9,511 nucleotides of DNA from DAIUCA01 sp964613675. GTDB lineage: Bacteria > Pseudomonadota > Gammaproteobacteria > Competibacterales > Competibacteraceae. Position numbers and translations under genes: made by a program. The notes under the pieces are model-generated. The model did not search any database and had not been told where the DNA came from. It saw nothing but the letters and a program-made list of their open reading frames with translations. Positions 1 through 6,410 of this stretch are shown piece by piece (within the stretch, counting starts at the first letter, position 1; every line of letters starts with the position of its first letter). The stretch covers positions 1 to 9,511 of the forward strand of contig CAZTIH010000107.1 of NCBI GenBank assembly GCA_964613675.1. The letters are read 5' to 3'.

Positions 1-1815
1 GCAGGAATCGTCACACGCGGTTATGTGAGGACGGGCCGCAACGATCCGATTCCCCAAAAATTGCAAGACGCCACAGGGTTTTCATTCAACGGGCTACGTC
101 AACAAATTAGCGAACGCATTCACGCCGAACCGCGAGAATTTAACGGGGTGTTGAGTGCCGTGACGGTCGCGCATCGTGGCAACATCGAAGCGCGTCAACG
201 GGAAGTGTTTCAGTACACGGGCATTGCGCATTTGCTCGCCATTTCGGGGCTACATGTGGGCCTGATGGCGGGGCTGTGTTTTGTGATTGTGGGCGGAATT
301 TGGCGTTGGTTTGGCGATTTAGACCGGTATCCCGTGAGCGATGTGGGGTGGGCGGGGGCACTTATCGGGGCCTGCGGTTACGCCGCCATGACCAGTTGGG
401 CGATTTCGACGCGACGCGCCCTCGTCATGCTGGTCATTTTTGCCCTACTCCACTTTCTGCGACATAAAGTCAGACCTTTAGAGATTTTGGGCTTCACCGT
501 CCTATTTGTGCTGGTCGCGCTTGGGGAAACGACGGTACCGTTGATGGCGGGATTTTGGCTGTCGTTCAGTGCGGTCGCGATTCTTATGATTGTCAACGAA
601 AAACGGCGTCAACTTTCATTGTGGGCGCTGCAATGGGCGATCACATTGGGATTATTGCCCCTCTCGCTGCTGATTTTTGGCCAAGTCTCCGTCAGTGGTC
701 TGATTGCGAACCTTATTGCCATTCCTTGGGTGAGTTTTACGACCATTCCACTGGCGTTACTGGGGGCGTTTCTCCCAATTTCGGCCTGGCAATCCACCTT
801 TTTTGATTGGGCGGACTTCACATTAAGACTGCTATGGCCGTCGATGTCGTGGTTAGCGTCGCAACCGTGGAGCGTATGGCGACAGGGGACACCGGCGATT
901 TGGGCCGTGTTGTTGTACGCGGTGGGCATCGTTTTATTGCTTTACCGCCCTTTCCACATTCGGCACCCCTTGGGATCGCGGGTGTTGGGTGTTGGGCTAC
1001 TGATTCCCTTATTTTTCAGTGGCCCCGCCCGACCGCCGACCGGGAATTTTGACATCACGGTGCTGGAGGTGGGGGAGGGCTTGAGCACGGTGGTGCACAC
1101 GCGCCGTCACACAATGATTTACGACACCGGGCCGCGTCCTTTTGCGGGGCCAAATGGGGGGACGGTTCTGCTGGATTATCTGCATCATCGGGGGGTGAAG
1201 TCGGTGGATCGCCTTATTTTGAGTCACGAGGACAGCCAACACATCGGCGGGACGGCAACGTTGCTGACGGACATGGCGGTAAACGACATCTTTACGGGGG
1301 CCCCGGACCAAATTCCGACTGCCGAGCGACAATTTTGTGAAGCGGGCTTGGAATGGACTTGGGACGAGGTTCATTTTGCGTTTTTGCATCCTGAGCGACG
1401 GGGCGGCGGTGGGGATGATTTTTCGTGCTTATTAAAGGTGACGGACATTTTGGGGCAATCGGCGCTGTTTACGGGGGATTTGTCGGCGTCGATGCAGGGG
1501 AGATTGGCCAGTCAACACGGAACTTCACTGGCAGCAACCTGGGTGATGGCGCCCAATCAGGGGCGTGAACGGGATCGCCGACCGATATGGCATCCGCAAT
1601 TTTTGGCGGCGGTTGCGCCGAAAATCATCGTATTTTCAACGCAGCGACCTACCCGCGCCCAATCTGTAGTCATGCCTTACAATGTCGCTGAAATTGGGGC
1701 GACCCAATTTTTATTTCGGACAGAAGGGGTCATCCCGCGAAATTATGGAGAGCGCCGCCGTTATTTTTGGCCAAAAAACGCCCGCGACCTAGAATTGCCG
1801 ACCCAAGACGAATGA
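1..1815 (+). CDS. comEC: ComEC/Rec2 DNA internalisation protein, 5' partial
   Basis: The inner-membrane channel that carries single-stranded DNA into the cytoplasm during natural transformation. The reading frame is open back to base 1, so the GTG at 25 is not the start; roughly the first 150 residues (N-terminal membrane segments and OB-fold) lie outside. The visible 604 residues begin near the end of the OB-fold (GYVRTGRN), continue with the family signature TGIAHLLAISGLHVGLMAGL (encoded near 220-280), then a run of hydrophobic membrane segments (competence domain, to about base 1020), and end with a metallo-beta-lactamase-like domain from about base 1045 (ITVLEVGEGL, YDTGPRP, SHEDSQHIGG, FSCLLKV, FTGDL). 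Oddity: metal-binding motifs are altered. HEDSQH stands for the usual HxDxDH, PNQG for PHHG, and the late R-F-G-x-P motif is unrecognisable. The fold seems intact but nuclease activity is doubtful. Identity is sure from the competence domain. Confidence 0.95.
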   Translation, partial: AGIVTRGYVRTGRNDPIPQKLQDATGFSFNGLRQQISERIHAEPREFNGVLSAVTVAHRGNIEARQREVFQYTGIAHLLAISGLHVGLMAGLCFVIVGGIWRWFGDLDRYPVSDVGWAGALIGACGYAAMTSWAISTRRALVMLVIFALLHFLRHKVRPLEILGFTVLFVLVALGETTVPLMAGFWLSFSAVAILMIVNEKRRQLSLWALQWAITLGLLPLSLLIFGQVSVSGLIANLIAIPWVSFTTIPLALLGAFLPISAWQSTFFDWADFTLRLLWPSMSWLASQPWSVWRQGTPAIWAVLLYAVGIVLLLYRPFHIRHPLGSRVLGVGLLIPLFFSGPARPPTGNFDITVLEVGEGLSTVVHTRRHTMIYDTGPRPFAGPNGGTVLLDYLHHRGVKSVDRLILSHEDSQHIGGTATLLTDMAVNDIFTGAPDQIPTAERQFCEAGLEWTWDEVHFAFLHPERRGGGGDDFSCLLKVTDILGQSALFTGDLSASMQGRLASQHGTSLAATWVMAPNQGRERDRRPIWHPQFLAAVAPKIIVFSTQRPTRAQSVVMPYNVAEIGATQFLFRTEGVIPRNYGERRRYFWPKNARDLELPTQDE

Positions 1816-1873
1816 GCGGGGAAAACGCTTCGTGCAATTAACTTGCGCGAAAAAACCTGTTAATGAAATTGTT

Positions 1874-1879
1874 TATGAT
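1874..1879 (+). promoter_or_regulatory. Possible -10 box (TATGAT) for proS
   Basis: TATGAT matches five of six bases of the sigma-70 -10 consensus and lies in the AT-rich gap between comEC and proS. I see no good -35 element at 16-18 bases upstream, so this is weak. If real, the transcript would begin near 1886 and carry the 1889-1916 hairpin in its leader. Confidence 0.25.
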
Positions 1880-1888
1880 GTTTTGAGA

Positions 1889-1927
1889 CCTCATCGGTAA
1901 AGTAATGCCGATGAGGAAAATTTTCTT
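1889..1927 (+). terminator. Perfect 9-bp hairpin with T-rich tail, probable comEC terminator
   Basis: CCTCATCGG (1889-1897) and CCGATGAGG (1908-1916) form a perfect stem with a 10-base loop, followed by AAAATTTTCTTTT. This fits an intrinsic terminator for comEC, although four A residues separate stem and T-tract. TTTT at 1881-1884 may extend the stem across a bulge. Because it ends only 35 bases before the proS start it could instead sit in the proS leader. No separate evidence tells these apart. Confidence 0.55.
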
Positions 1928-1939
1928 TTGATTAAAAAC

Positions 1940-1943
1940 AAGG
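1940..1943 (+). promoter_or_regulatory. Ribosome binding site supporting the GTG start of proS
   Basis: AAGG lies 8 bases before the GTG at 1952. An in-frame TTG at 1928 has a stronger-looking GAGG at 1913-1916, but that is 11 bases away and buried in the hairpin stem. The GTG also gives an N-terminus (MKTSQ) that lines up with E. coli MRTSQ. Confidence 0.5.
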
Positions 1944-1951
1944 CAATTTCT

Positions 1952-3649
1952 GTGAAAACGAGTCAGTTTCCTTTATTTACCCTTCGCGAAGTTCCCGCAG
2001 ACGCCGAAGTTATCAGTCATCAATGGATGTTGCGCACGGGGATGATTCGCAAGCTGGCGGCGGGGATTTACACTTGGTTGCCGCTGGGACTACGTACCCT
2101 CGACAAAATTGCACAAATTGTGCGCGAAGAAATGAATCGGGCGGGGGCGTTGGAAATTTTGATGCCAGCGGTACAACCGGCGGAATTATGGGAAGAATCG
2201 GGGCGATGGTCGCAATATGGACCAGAATTATTGCGTTTGAAGGATCGTCACCAACGTTCTTTTTGCATTGGCCCCACCCACGAGGAAGTCATTACCGATT
2301 TAGTTCGTCAGAATGTCAAGAGTTATAAGCAGTTACCACTCAATTTTTACCAAATTCAAACGAAATTCCGCGATGAAGTACGTCCCCGCTTTGGCGTAAT
2401 GCGTGGGCGTGAATTTTTGATGAAGGATGCCTACTCGTTTGATTTTGATGAAACGGGGATGCAGGCCAGCTACGATAAGATGTACACGGCGTACTGTAAG
2501 ATTTTTACGCGGTTAGGTCTGGATTTTCGGGCGGTTGCCGCAGATTCGGGGGCAATTGGTGGAAATCGTTCCCAAGAGTTTCAAGTTTTAGCCGAATCTG
2601 GTGAAGATGTGATTGTTTTTACAAGTAAGGGATATGCTGCAAATCGAGAATTAGTTGCCCTTTCTCCCATCAAACGGCCTACTTCCAAAGAAAATTTGAC
2701 GGAAATTTCCACGCCTAAAGTCCATACAATACAGGAGCTATGTACATTGACGGGTTTATCGGCAGATAAGACGATCAAAACGCTTATCGTGGCGGGTAAG
2801 GAATCTTTAGCAGTTGCGCTATGTTTGCGCGGCGATCACGAACTTAATCCCGTAAAAGCCGAAAAACATCCCTTAATTGCAACGCCCCTACGGTTTTTAA
2901 CTGGAGAAGAGATCAAAAACCTGACAGGGACTGACATTGGGAGCTTAGGCCCGAATTTAGCGAATATCCCGACGATTGCCGATTATGCTGCGGCTGCCAC
3001 GGTCGATTTTTGCTGTGGTGCCAATAAAAATGGCTTTCACTTGACGGGTGTAAATTGGGGAAAAGATGTTTCTGAGCCACAAACAGCGGATTTGCGCTTT
3101 GCTGTCGCAGGAGATCAGGGACCAGACGGTGATTCCTTACAATTGGCACGAGGCATTGAAGTAGGGCATATTTTCCAACTGGGCGATAAGTATAGCAAAG
3201 CCCTTAAGCTCACCGTACTCGACGAACAGGGCCGAGATCGCACGGTACAAATGGGCTGTTACGGAATTGGGGTATCGCGCATTGCCGCAGCGGCGATTGA
3301 GCAAAATCATGATGGTAAGGGAATTCGGTGGCCAGTTTCGATTGCCCCCTTTCATGTGGGGCTAATCCCCGTTAATCTTCATAAATCTTACCGTTTGCGC
3401 GAACAAGCCGATGTGTTGTACAACGAGTTACGCAATGCGGGATTTGAAGTGCTTTACGATGATCGCGAGGCCCGTTTGGGGGTTATGCTGACGGATATGG
3501 AAATGATTGGCTTACCTGTAAGAATTATTCTCAGCGAAAAACATCTCGATGCGAATCAAGTCGAGATACAAGGGCGGCTGGAAGATAAGAGCCGCATTAT
3601 TGCTCGAGCGGAATTATTGGAAATAATTAAGCAATATTTGAATTTGTAA
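1952..3649 (+). CDS. proS: Prolyl-tRNA synthetase, bacterial type with editing domain
   Basis: Charges tRNA-Pro with proline in the cytoplasm and hydrolyses mischarged Ala-tRNA-Pro. The product is 565 residues, close to the 572 of E. coli. Order: class II catalytic core with the PTHEE substrate loop (about residues 108-112) and motif 2 FRDEVRPRFGVMR (139-151); the inserted YbaK-like editing domain (about 220-390), with the lysine of the KTIKT segment, the GSLGP loop and the histidine before the VNWGKDV segment conserved; motif 3 GCYGIGVSR (435-443); and the C-terminal anticodon-binding domain. The start is placed at GTG 1952 because it reproduces the E. coli N-terminus; a TTG at 1928 would add 8 residues with no family counterpart. 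The gene runs tail-to-tail into dcd, with three bases between the stop codons. Confidence 0.97.
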   Translation: MKTSQFPLFTLREVPADAEVISHQWMLRTGMIRKLAAGIYTWLPLGLRTLDKIAQIVREEMNRAGALEILMPAVQPAELWEESGRWSQYGPELLRLKDRHQRSFCIGPTHEEVITDLVRQNVKSYKQLPLNFYQIQTKFRDEVRPRFGVMRGREFLMKDAYSFDFDETGMQASYDKMYTAYCKIFTRLGLDFRAVAADSGAIGGNRSQEFQVLAESGEDVIVFTSKGYAANRELVALSPIKRPTSKENLTEISTPKVHTIQELCTLTGLSADKTIKTLIVAGKESLAVALCLRGDHELNPVKAEKHPLIATPLRFLTGEEIKNLTGTDIGSLGPNLANIPTIADYAAAATVDFCCGANKNGFHLTGVNWGKDVSEPQTADLRFAVAGDQGPDGDSLQLARGIEVGHIFQLGDKYSKALKLTVLDEQGRDRTVQMGCYGIGVSRIAAAAIEQNHDGKGIRWPVSIAPFHVGLIPVNLHKSYRLREQADVLYNELRNAGFEVLYDDREARLGVMLTDMEMIGLPVRIILSEKHLDANQVEIQGRLEDKSRIIARAELLEIIKQYLNL

Positions 3650-3665
3650 GGTTTACAGGGGTTTT
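3645..3665 (+). repeat. Short palindrome spanning both convergent stop codons
   Basis: TGTAA-GGT-TTACA (3645-3657) is a perfect 5-bp inverted repeat containing the proS stop (3647-3649) and the complement of the dcd stop (3653-3655). GGGG plus TTTTT (3661-3665) follows on the plus strand. As a terminator it would be weak: short, AT-rich stem and no T-tract directly after it. Recorded because no better terminator separates these converging genes. Confidence 0.3.
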
Positions 3666-4258
3666 TGTGACGGTTCATCTCGACCAATCCGACTCGGCGT
3701 TGGTCCTGACTGTTGGTGATATTTTGCATCTTGCCGCTGATAGTAAGGACGCGCACAGGAACCAGTCATCATTTCAAAGTTGATTGCACAAATAGTCATA
3801 CCGGGGCGGAGCGCAAGGGGAAGTTTACCGCTGTTGAAACATTCCAATACGATGACACCGCGCCACCCTGGATCAATACGATGAGCCGTCGCATGAACCA
3901 TCAAACCCAATCGCGCTAAACTCGACCGTCCGTCGAGCCACCCCACCAAATCATCGGGCAATTCGATGTGTTCTACGGTAGTTGCAAGGGCAAGTTCGCC
4001 GGGATGGAGAAAAAAAGCGTCATTACCCGTCAGACTAATTTCGTGTCCCATGAGTGAAGTAATGGCTTGTTCAACGGAATCTCGGGGACCGCTGACGTCG
4101 ATAAAACCCGCCGTGTGGTCGTGATTGAAGACTTGAAAGCGGTTTCCCAGCCGCAAATCGACCGACACGCCGGTAATGCGTTGCGGATCAGGGCGGGGAT
4201 CAATGCGGATGCGCCCATGATCGAGGGCTTGCTCAATATCGCGGTCACAAAGTCGCAT
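3653..4258 (-). CDS. dcd: dCTP deaminase
   Basis: Deaminates dCTP to dUTP, supplying dUMP for thymidylate synthesis; a homotrimeric cytoplasmic enzyme. The product is 201 residues against 193 in E. coli and follows it from the first residue (MRLCDRDIE) almost to the end. The active-site block LDGRSSLARLGLMVHATAHR carries the equivalents of E. coli S111, R115 and A124 (here S112, R116, A125), and the catalytic glutamate lies in VIVLECFNSG (E139). The last 8 residues or so, after IGRD, are an extra tail. Start: ATG at 4258 has an excellent AGGAGGT (4266-4272) at 7 bases. It lies 27 bases downstream of the toxin gene on the same strand without a terminator between, so it probably shares that operon's promoter. 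Its 3' end abuts proS. Confidence 0.97.
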   Translation of the reverse strand: MRLCDRDIEQALDHGRIRIDPRPDPQRITGVSVDLRLGNRFQVFNHDHTAGFIDVSGPRDSVEQAITSLMGHEISLTGNDAFFLHPGELALATTVEHIELPDDLVGWLDGRSSLARLGLMVHATAHRIDPGWRGVIVLECFNSGKLPLALRPGMTICAINFEMMTGSCARPYYQRQDAKYHQQSGPTPSRIGRDEPSQKPL

Positions 4259-4285
4259 AATCCCTACCTCCTCGGGGCTAAAGTG

Positions 4286-4633
4286 CTAAGGACAACCAAA
4301 AAGCTTGGTCATGGCTTCACGGACGGTTTTCTCGTCGGCACTCGATAATTTGCCTAAAACTCCGCGAATAACGCGATTATCCAGGGTAAATAACTTAAAT
4401 CTGACTTGTGAAGGTGCCGGCAGTCCAGCAGAACCTAAATCACTGATCGGGCAGTCCAGCGGCCAAGTCGAATTTTCACTAGCCATTGAAGTAATAATCG
4501 CCAACACGGTTTGGCCAGCAGGACGATTAAAGTCCGCATTGTCTGAAAGGACGAGCGCAGGACGGTTTTTGGTCGAATTGCGGTCATTAAACGGGAAAGG
4601 GACGCGAACGACAGAAAAACGCTCAAAGGCCAC
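4286..4633 (-). CDS. PemK/MazF-family toxin (mRNA interferase type)
   Basis: Predicted toxin of a type II toxin-antitoxin pair; relatives cleave single-stranded RNA at short sequences to stop translation. From GTG 4633 it is 115 residues, beginning MAFERFSVVRVPFPFND, then NRPALVLSDNADFN and AIITSM. The arginine of NRPALVLS (R24) and threonine of IITS (T48) match the catalytic R25/T48 pair of B. subtilis MazF. The C-terminal part (RGVLGKLSSADEKTVREAMTKLFG) has the usual closing helix. Start choice: ATG 4648 would prepend MRRRI, but that stretch is encoded by the Shine-Dalgarno itself (AGGAGG, 4640-4645), and the GTG six bases after it gives the normal family N-terminus. It overlaps the antitoxin gene by 11 bases, implying translational coupling. 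The RNA target cannot be inferred from sequence. Confidence 0.88.
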   Translation of the reverse strand: MAFERFSVVRVPFPFNDRNSTKNRPALVLSDNADFNRPAGQTVLAIITSMASENSTWPLDCPISDLGSAGLPAPSQVRFKLFTLDNRVIRGVLGKLSSADEKTVREAMTKLFGCP

Positions 4634-4853
4634 GATACGCCTCCTCATCAGCTTGGCTCTTCCATTCGGTAAAGCTAGTTTCGAGAGCTTTGAGGTATTC
4701 CAAATCCATGGGTTGAAAACGGCGAAGTGTCACATTTCCTTGGTCATCGACTTCAAAAGAAACTTTATCGCCAGGCCCCAAGTTGAGCGCATTACGCACT
4801 TCCTGAGGAATCGTAGTTTGGCCTTTTGCCGTAATTTTGGAAGTGTACAGCAC
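4623..4853 (-). CDS. AbrB/SpoVT-type antitoxin (MazE-like)
   Basis: Predicted DNA-binding antitoxin partnering the downstream PemK/MazF-type toxin. The product is 76 residues. Residues 5-45 (KITAKGQTTIPQEVRNALNL, then GDKVSFEV and NVTLRRF) form the AbrB/SpoVT swapped-hairpin DNA-binding fold. The C-terminal 30 residues, acidic and helical (EYLKALETSFTEW, QADEEAYRGL), are of the kind that wraps the toxin and blocks its active site. Start GTG at 4853 has CAGGAG (4860-4865) at 6 bases; an in-frame stop at 4869-4871 prevents a much longer reading. It is the first gene of the antitoxin-toxin-dcd operon. Such antitoxins normally repress their own promoter, and inverted repeats lie over the promoter here. 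Confidence 0.88.
   Translation of the reverse strand: MLYTSKITAKGQTTIPQEVRNALNLGPGDKVSFEVDDQGNVTLRRFQPMDLEYLKALETSFTEWKSQADEEAYRGL
4640..4645 (-). promoter_or_regulatory. Ribosome binding site that sets the toxin start at GTG 4633
   Basis: AGGAGG on the minus strand lies six bases before GTG 4633, inside the 3' end of the antitoxin gene. An upstream in-frame ATG at 4648 overlaps this site and has no comparable Shine-Dalgarno of its own, so the longer reading is unlikely. Confidence 0.75.
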
Positions 4854-4912
4854 AAATGACTCCTGTAGTTATGTCATTACCTATCCAATCTAGCGCCATA
4901 TTTTGTAAACAG

Positions 4913-4958
4913 CAAGGGGATTATACAAATTGATTGTAATTCCTTGTCGTATCCCTTG
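4913..4958. promoter_or_regulatory. Inverted repeats over the promoter, candidate antitoxin operator
   Basis: TACAA-N5-TTGTA (4924-4938) is a perfect inverted repeat overlapping the -10 box and spacer. A second pair, CAAGGGGAT (4913-4921) and ATCCCTTG (4951-4958), complementary apart from one extra G, flanks the promoter. AbrB-type antitoxins commonly repress their own operon through such sites; that this one does is inferred. Confidence 0.4.
4920..4950 (-). promoter_or_regulatory. Promoter of the antitoxin-toxin-dcd operon
   Basis: On the minus strand there is a perfect TATAAT at 4925-4920. A possible -35, ACGACA (4950-4945, four of six matches), lies 19 bases upstream; GACAAG (4948-4943) would give 17 bases with a poorer match. 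Transcription would start near 4913, about 60 bases before the antitoxin GTG. It lies downstream of the mrp terminator, so the operon has its own transcription unit. Confidence 0.6.
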
Positions 4959-4987
4959 AAATCGGTTGGTTTGCTACCAAAAGCCAA

Positions 4988-5010
4988 AAACGCCGTTTGA
5001 AGCGGCGTTT
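4988..5010 (-). terminator. Intrinsic terminator of mrp
   Basis: AAACGCCG (4988-4995) and CGGCGTTT (5003-5010) form an 8-bp GC-rich stem with a 7-base loop, 30 bases past the mrp stop. Read on the minus strand the second arm ends in GTTTTT, a good U-tract. The plus-strand side is also T-rich, so it could act in both directions. It separates mrp from the toxin-antitoxin operon. Confidence 0.8.
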
Positions 5011-5040
5011 ATTGTTAAAACTAAGCCTTATGCGTCCAAC

Positions 5041-6138
5041 CTAATTATTCTGAATGACTATTTTGGGGAATTTTCCCGCATAACTTTTTGCCCGTAAAGA
5101 GAGTTTTGCGGCGATTCGGCGGGCTGTTTCGCGGTAGAGTAAGGAAACTTCACTATTTGGGTTATCCGCTACACTGGGTTTACCCGCATCCGCTAATTGG
5201 CGAATCGACAAATCGAGCGGCAGCTTACCCAATAATTCCGTACCATATTCTGTCGCCATGCGCTCTCCCCCGCCTTCTCCGAAAATTGCCGCCTGGTGAC
5301 CACATTGCGGGCAACAAAACACACTCATGTTTTCAACAATGCCAAGCACGGGAATATGGACTTTCTCAAACATTTTAAGTCCTTTCTTGGCGTCAATGAG
5401 CGCAATGTCTTGGGGCGTAGTGACGATGACTGCCCCTGAAACGGGGATTCGCTGCGATAATGTTAATTGTATGTCGCCTGTCCCCGGAGGTAAGTCGATA
5501 ATGAGGTAATCCAAATCATCCCACCGAGTATCGTTGATCAGCTGCGTTAATGCCTGCGTGACGACCGGTCCCCGCCAAACCATGGGTTGATCGTCGCCTT
5601 CCAGTAAGTAACCTATGGACATGGACTGTAAACCGTGATTTGACACGGGAATCAAGGATTTTCCATCCAATGTTTCAGGACGTGCATAAGGAACCCCCAA
5701 CATAACGGGCTGACTTGGGCCGTAAATATCGGCGTCCAAAATCCCTACTCGTGCCCCATCTGCTGATAACGCGAGGGCCAAATTGACTGAAGTCGTGGAT
5801 TTACCCACACCTCCCTTACCTGAGGCCACTGCAATGATATTTTTAACGCCAGGTAGGGGTTTTAGGCTAGGTTGCACTTCATGAGTAGTAATACGAGTAT
5901 TGATAGTAATGTCTATTTGGGAAAGTTGGAGTTCGCGACGCAATAATTCGCGAATTGTCTCGACTAAATGGTTTACATGGTCGCCAGCAGGAAACCCAAG
6001 TTCCAAATTGAGTGCCAAGCGCTGACCTTCTAATTTGAGGTCTTTAATCACTTTGGCGGTAATGAGATCGGTTTTTAAGTAAGGGTCTTGATATTGGCTA
6101 AGAACTTGATTTACCGAAGATAAATCGACTGTGGTCAT
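5041..6138 (-). CDS. mrp: Mrp/ApbC iron-sulfur cluster carrier ATPase
   Basis: A cytoplasmic P-loop ATPase that binds and hands on [4Fe-4S] clusters to target enzymes (the ApbC/Nbp35 family). The 365 residues comprise an N-terminal MIP18-like domain (about 1-85), then a ParA/MinD-type nucleotide-binding domain. The deviant Walker A SGKGGVGKST spans residues 106-115, LDADIYGPSQP follows at 134-144, IIDLPPGTGD at 213-222, and the cluster-binding CPQC motif at 276-279 has both cysteines. The 15-residue C-terminal tail is not obviously conserved. Start ATG 6138 has AGGAG (6146-6150) at 7 bases. In many gammaproteobacteria mrp lies beside dcd, often behind metG; here a toxin-antitoxin pair lies between mrp and dcd, and a kinase gene, not metG, is upstream. 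Confidence 0.96.
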   Translation of the reverse strand: MTTVDLSSVNQVLSQYQDPYLKTDLITAKVIKDLKLEGQRLALNLELGFPAGDHVNHLVETIRELLRRELQLSQIDITINTRITTHEVQPSLKPLPGVKNIIAVASGKGGVGKSTTSVNLALALSADGARVGILDADIYGPSQPVMLGVPYARPETLDGKSLIPVSNHGLQSMSIGYLLEGDDQPMVWRGPVVTQALTQLINDTRWDDLDYLIIDLPPGTGDIQLTLSQRIPVSGAVIVTTPQDIALIDAKKGLKMFEKVHIPVLGIVENMSVFCCPQCGHQAAIFGEGGGERMATEYGTELLGKLPLDLSIRQLADAGKPSVADNPNSEVSLLYRETARRIAAKLSLRAKSYAGKFPKIVIQNN

Positions 6139-6313
6139 GACAATTCTCCTGTGTAGAAGGCCATTGAGGATCGTTTTTTGGGGCGGCTAGTTAAAATTCG
6201 AGCGGCCACTTTTAGAATCGTTAGAAACGAATATAACGACCGTTTTGCTCCATCATCGAGTTTTTTTTAGATAACCCTTGCATTTTACAGACATCTTAAT
6301 GCGTTTTAATGGG
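6139..6313. other. Non-coding gap upstream of mrp
   Basis: AT-rich and without a plausible gene. It should contain the mrp promoter on the minus strand; the best -10 I see is TATATT (6235-6230), without a convincing -35. A perfect TCGTTA-N10-TAACGA inverted repeat (6218-6239) overlaps it and could be an operator. An eight-T run (6261-6268) is not preceded by a stem. Confidence 0.4.
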
Positions 6314-6368
6314 GGGAAATGTACGCAAAATATTCTGATTTCATTATTTCAGAATCTGCGCATTTCCC
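6314..6368. repeat. Long interrupted hairpin downstream of the kinase gene
   Basis: Three nested pairs: GGGAAATG (6314-6321) with CATTTCCC (6361-6368), CGCA (6324-6327) with TGCG (6357-6360), and ATTCTGA (6332-6338) with TCAGAAT (6349-6355). That is 19 base pairs with small internal loops and a 10-base terminal loop. It begins about 40 bases after the kinase stop. Neither strand has a good T-tract after it, so it is not a textbook terminator; it could stabilise the 3' end of the mRNA or serve a DNA-level role. Confidence 0.65.
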
Positions 6369-6370
6369 TT

Positions 6371-6410
6371 GGGAATCTCTAGTGATTTACCGACTGAAGC
6401 CATCATTCCC
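6371..6410. repeat. Inverted repeat at the kinase stop codon
   Basis: GGGAAT (6371-6376) and ATTCCC (6405-6410) are perfect complements 28 bases apart, the second touching the stop codon of the kinase gene. GGGAA at 6371-6375 can also pair with TTCCC at 6364-6368, two bases away, so this pairing competes with the larger hairpin next to it. Confidence 0.45.

Noticed and set aside
1009..1389. 126-codon minus-strand open frame inside comEC
   Set aside because: Antisense to the conserved metallo-beta-lactamase domain, with no family resemblance; a shadow frame.
25..1815. GTG at 25 as the start of ComEC
   Set aside because: The frame is open to base 1 with in-family sequence (AGIVTRGY) before the GTG, and the protein would lack the N-terminal part of ComEC. 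The gene is simply cut by the window edge.
4305..4859. 184-codon plus-strand open frame
   Set aside because: It lies wholly antisense to the toxin and antitoxin genes, has no recognisable domain or ribosome binding site, and is explained as a shadow of them.
6261..6268. Run of eight T as a terminator
   Set aside because: No stem precedes it on the plus strand, and no plus-strand gene ends here.
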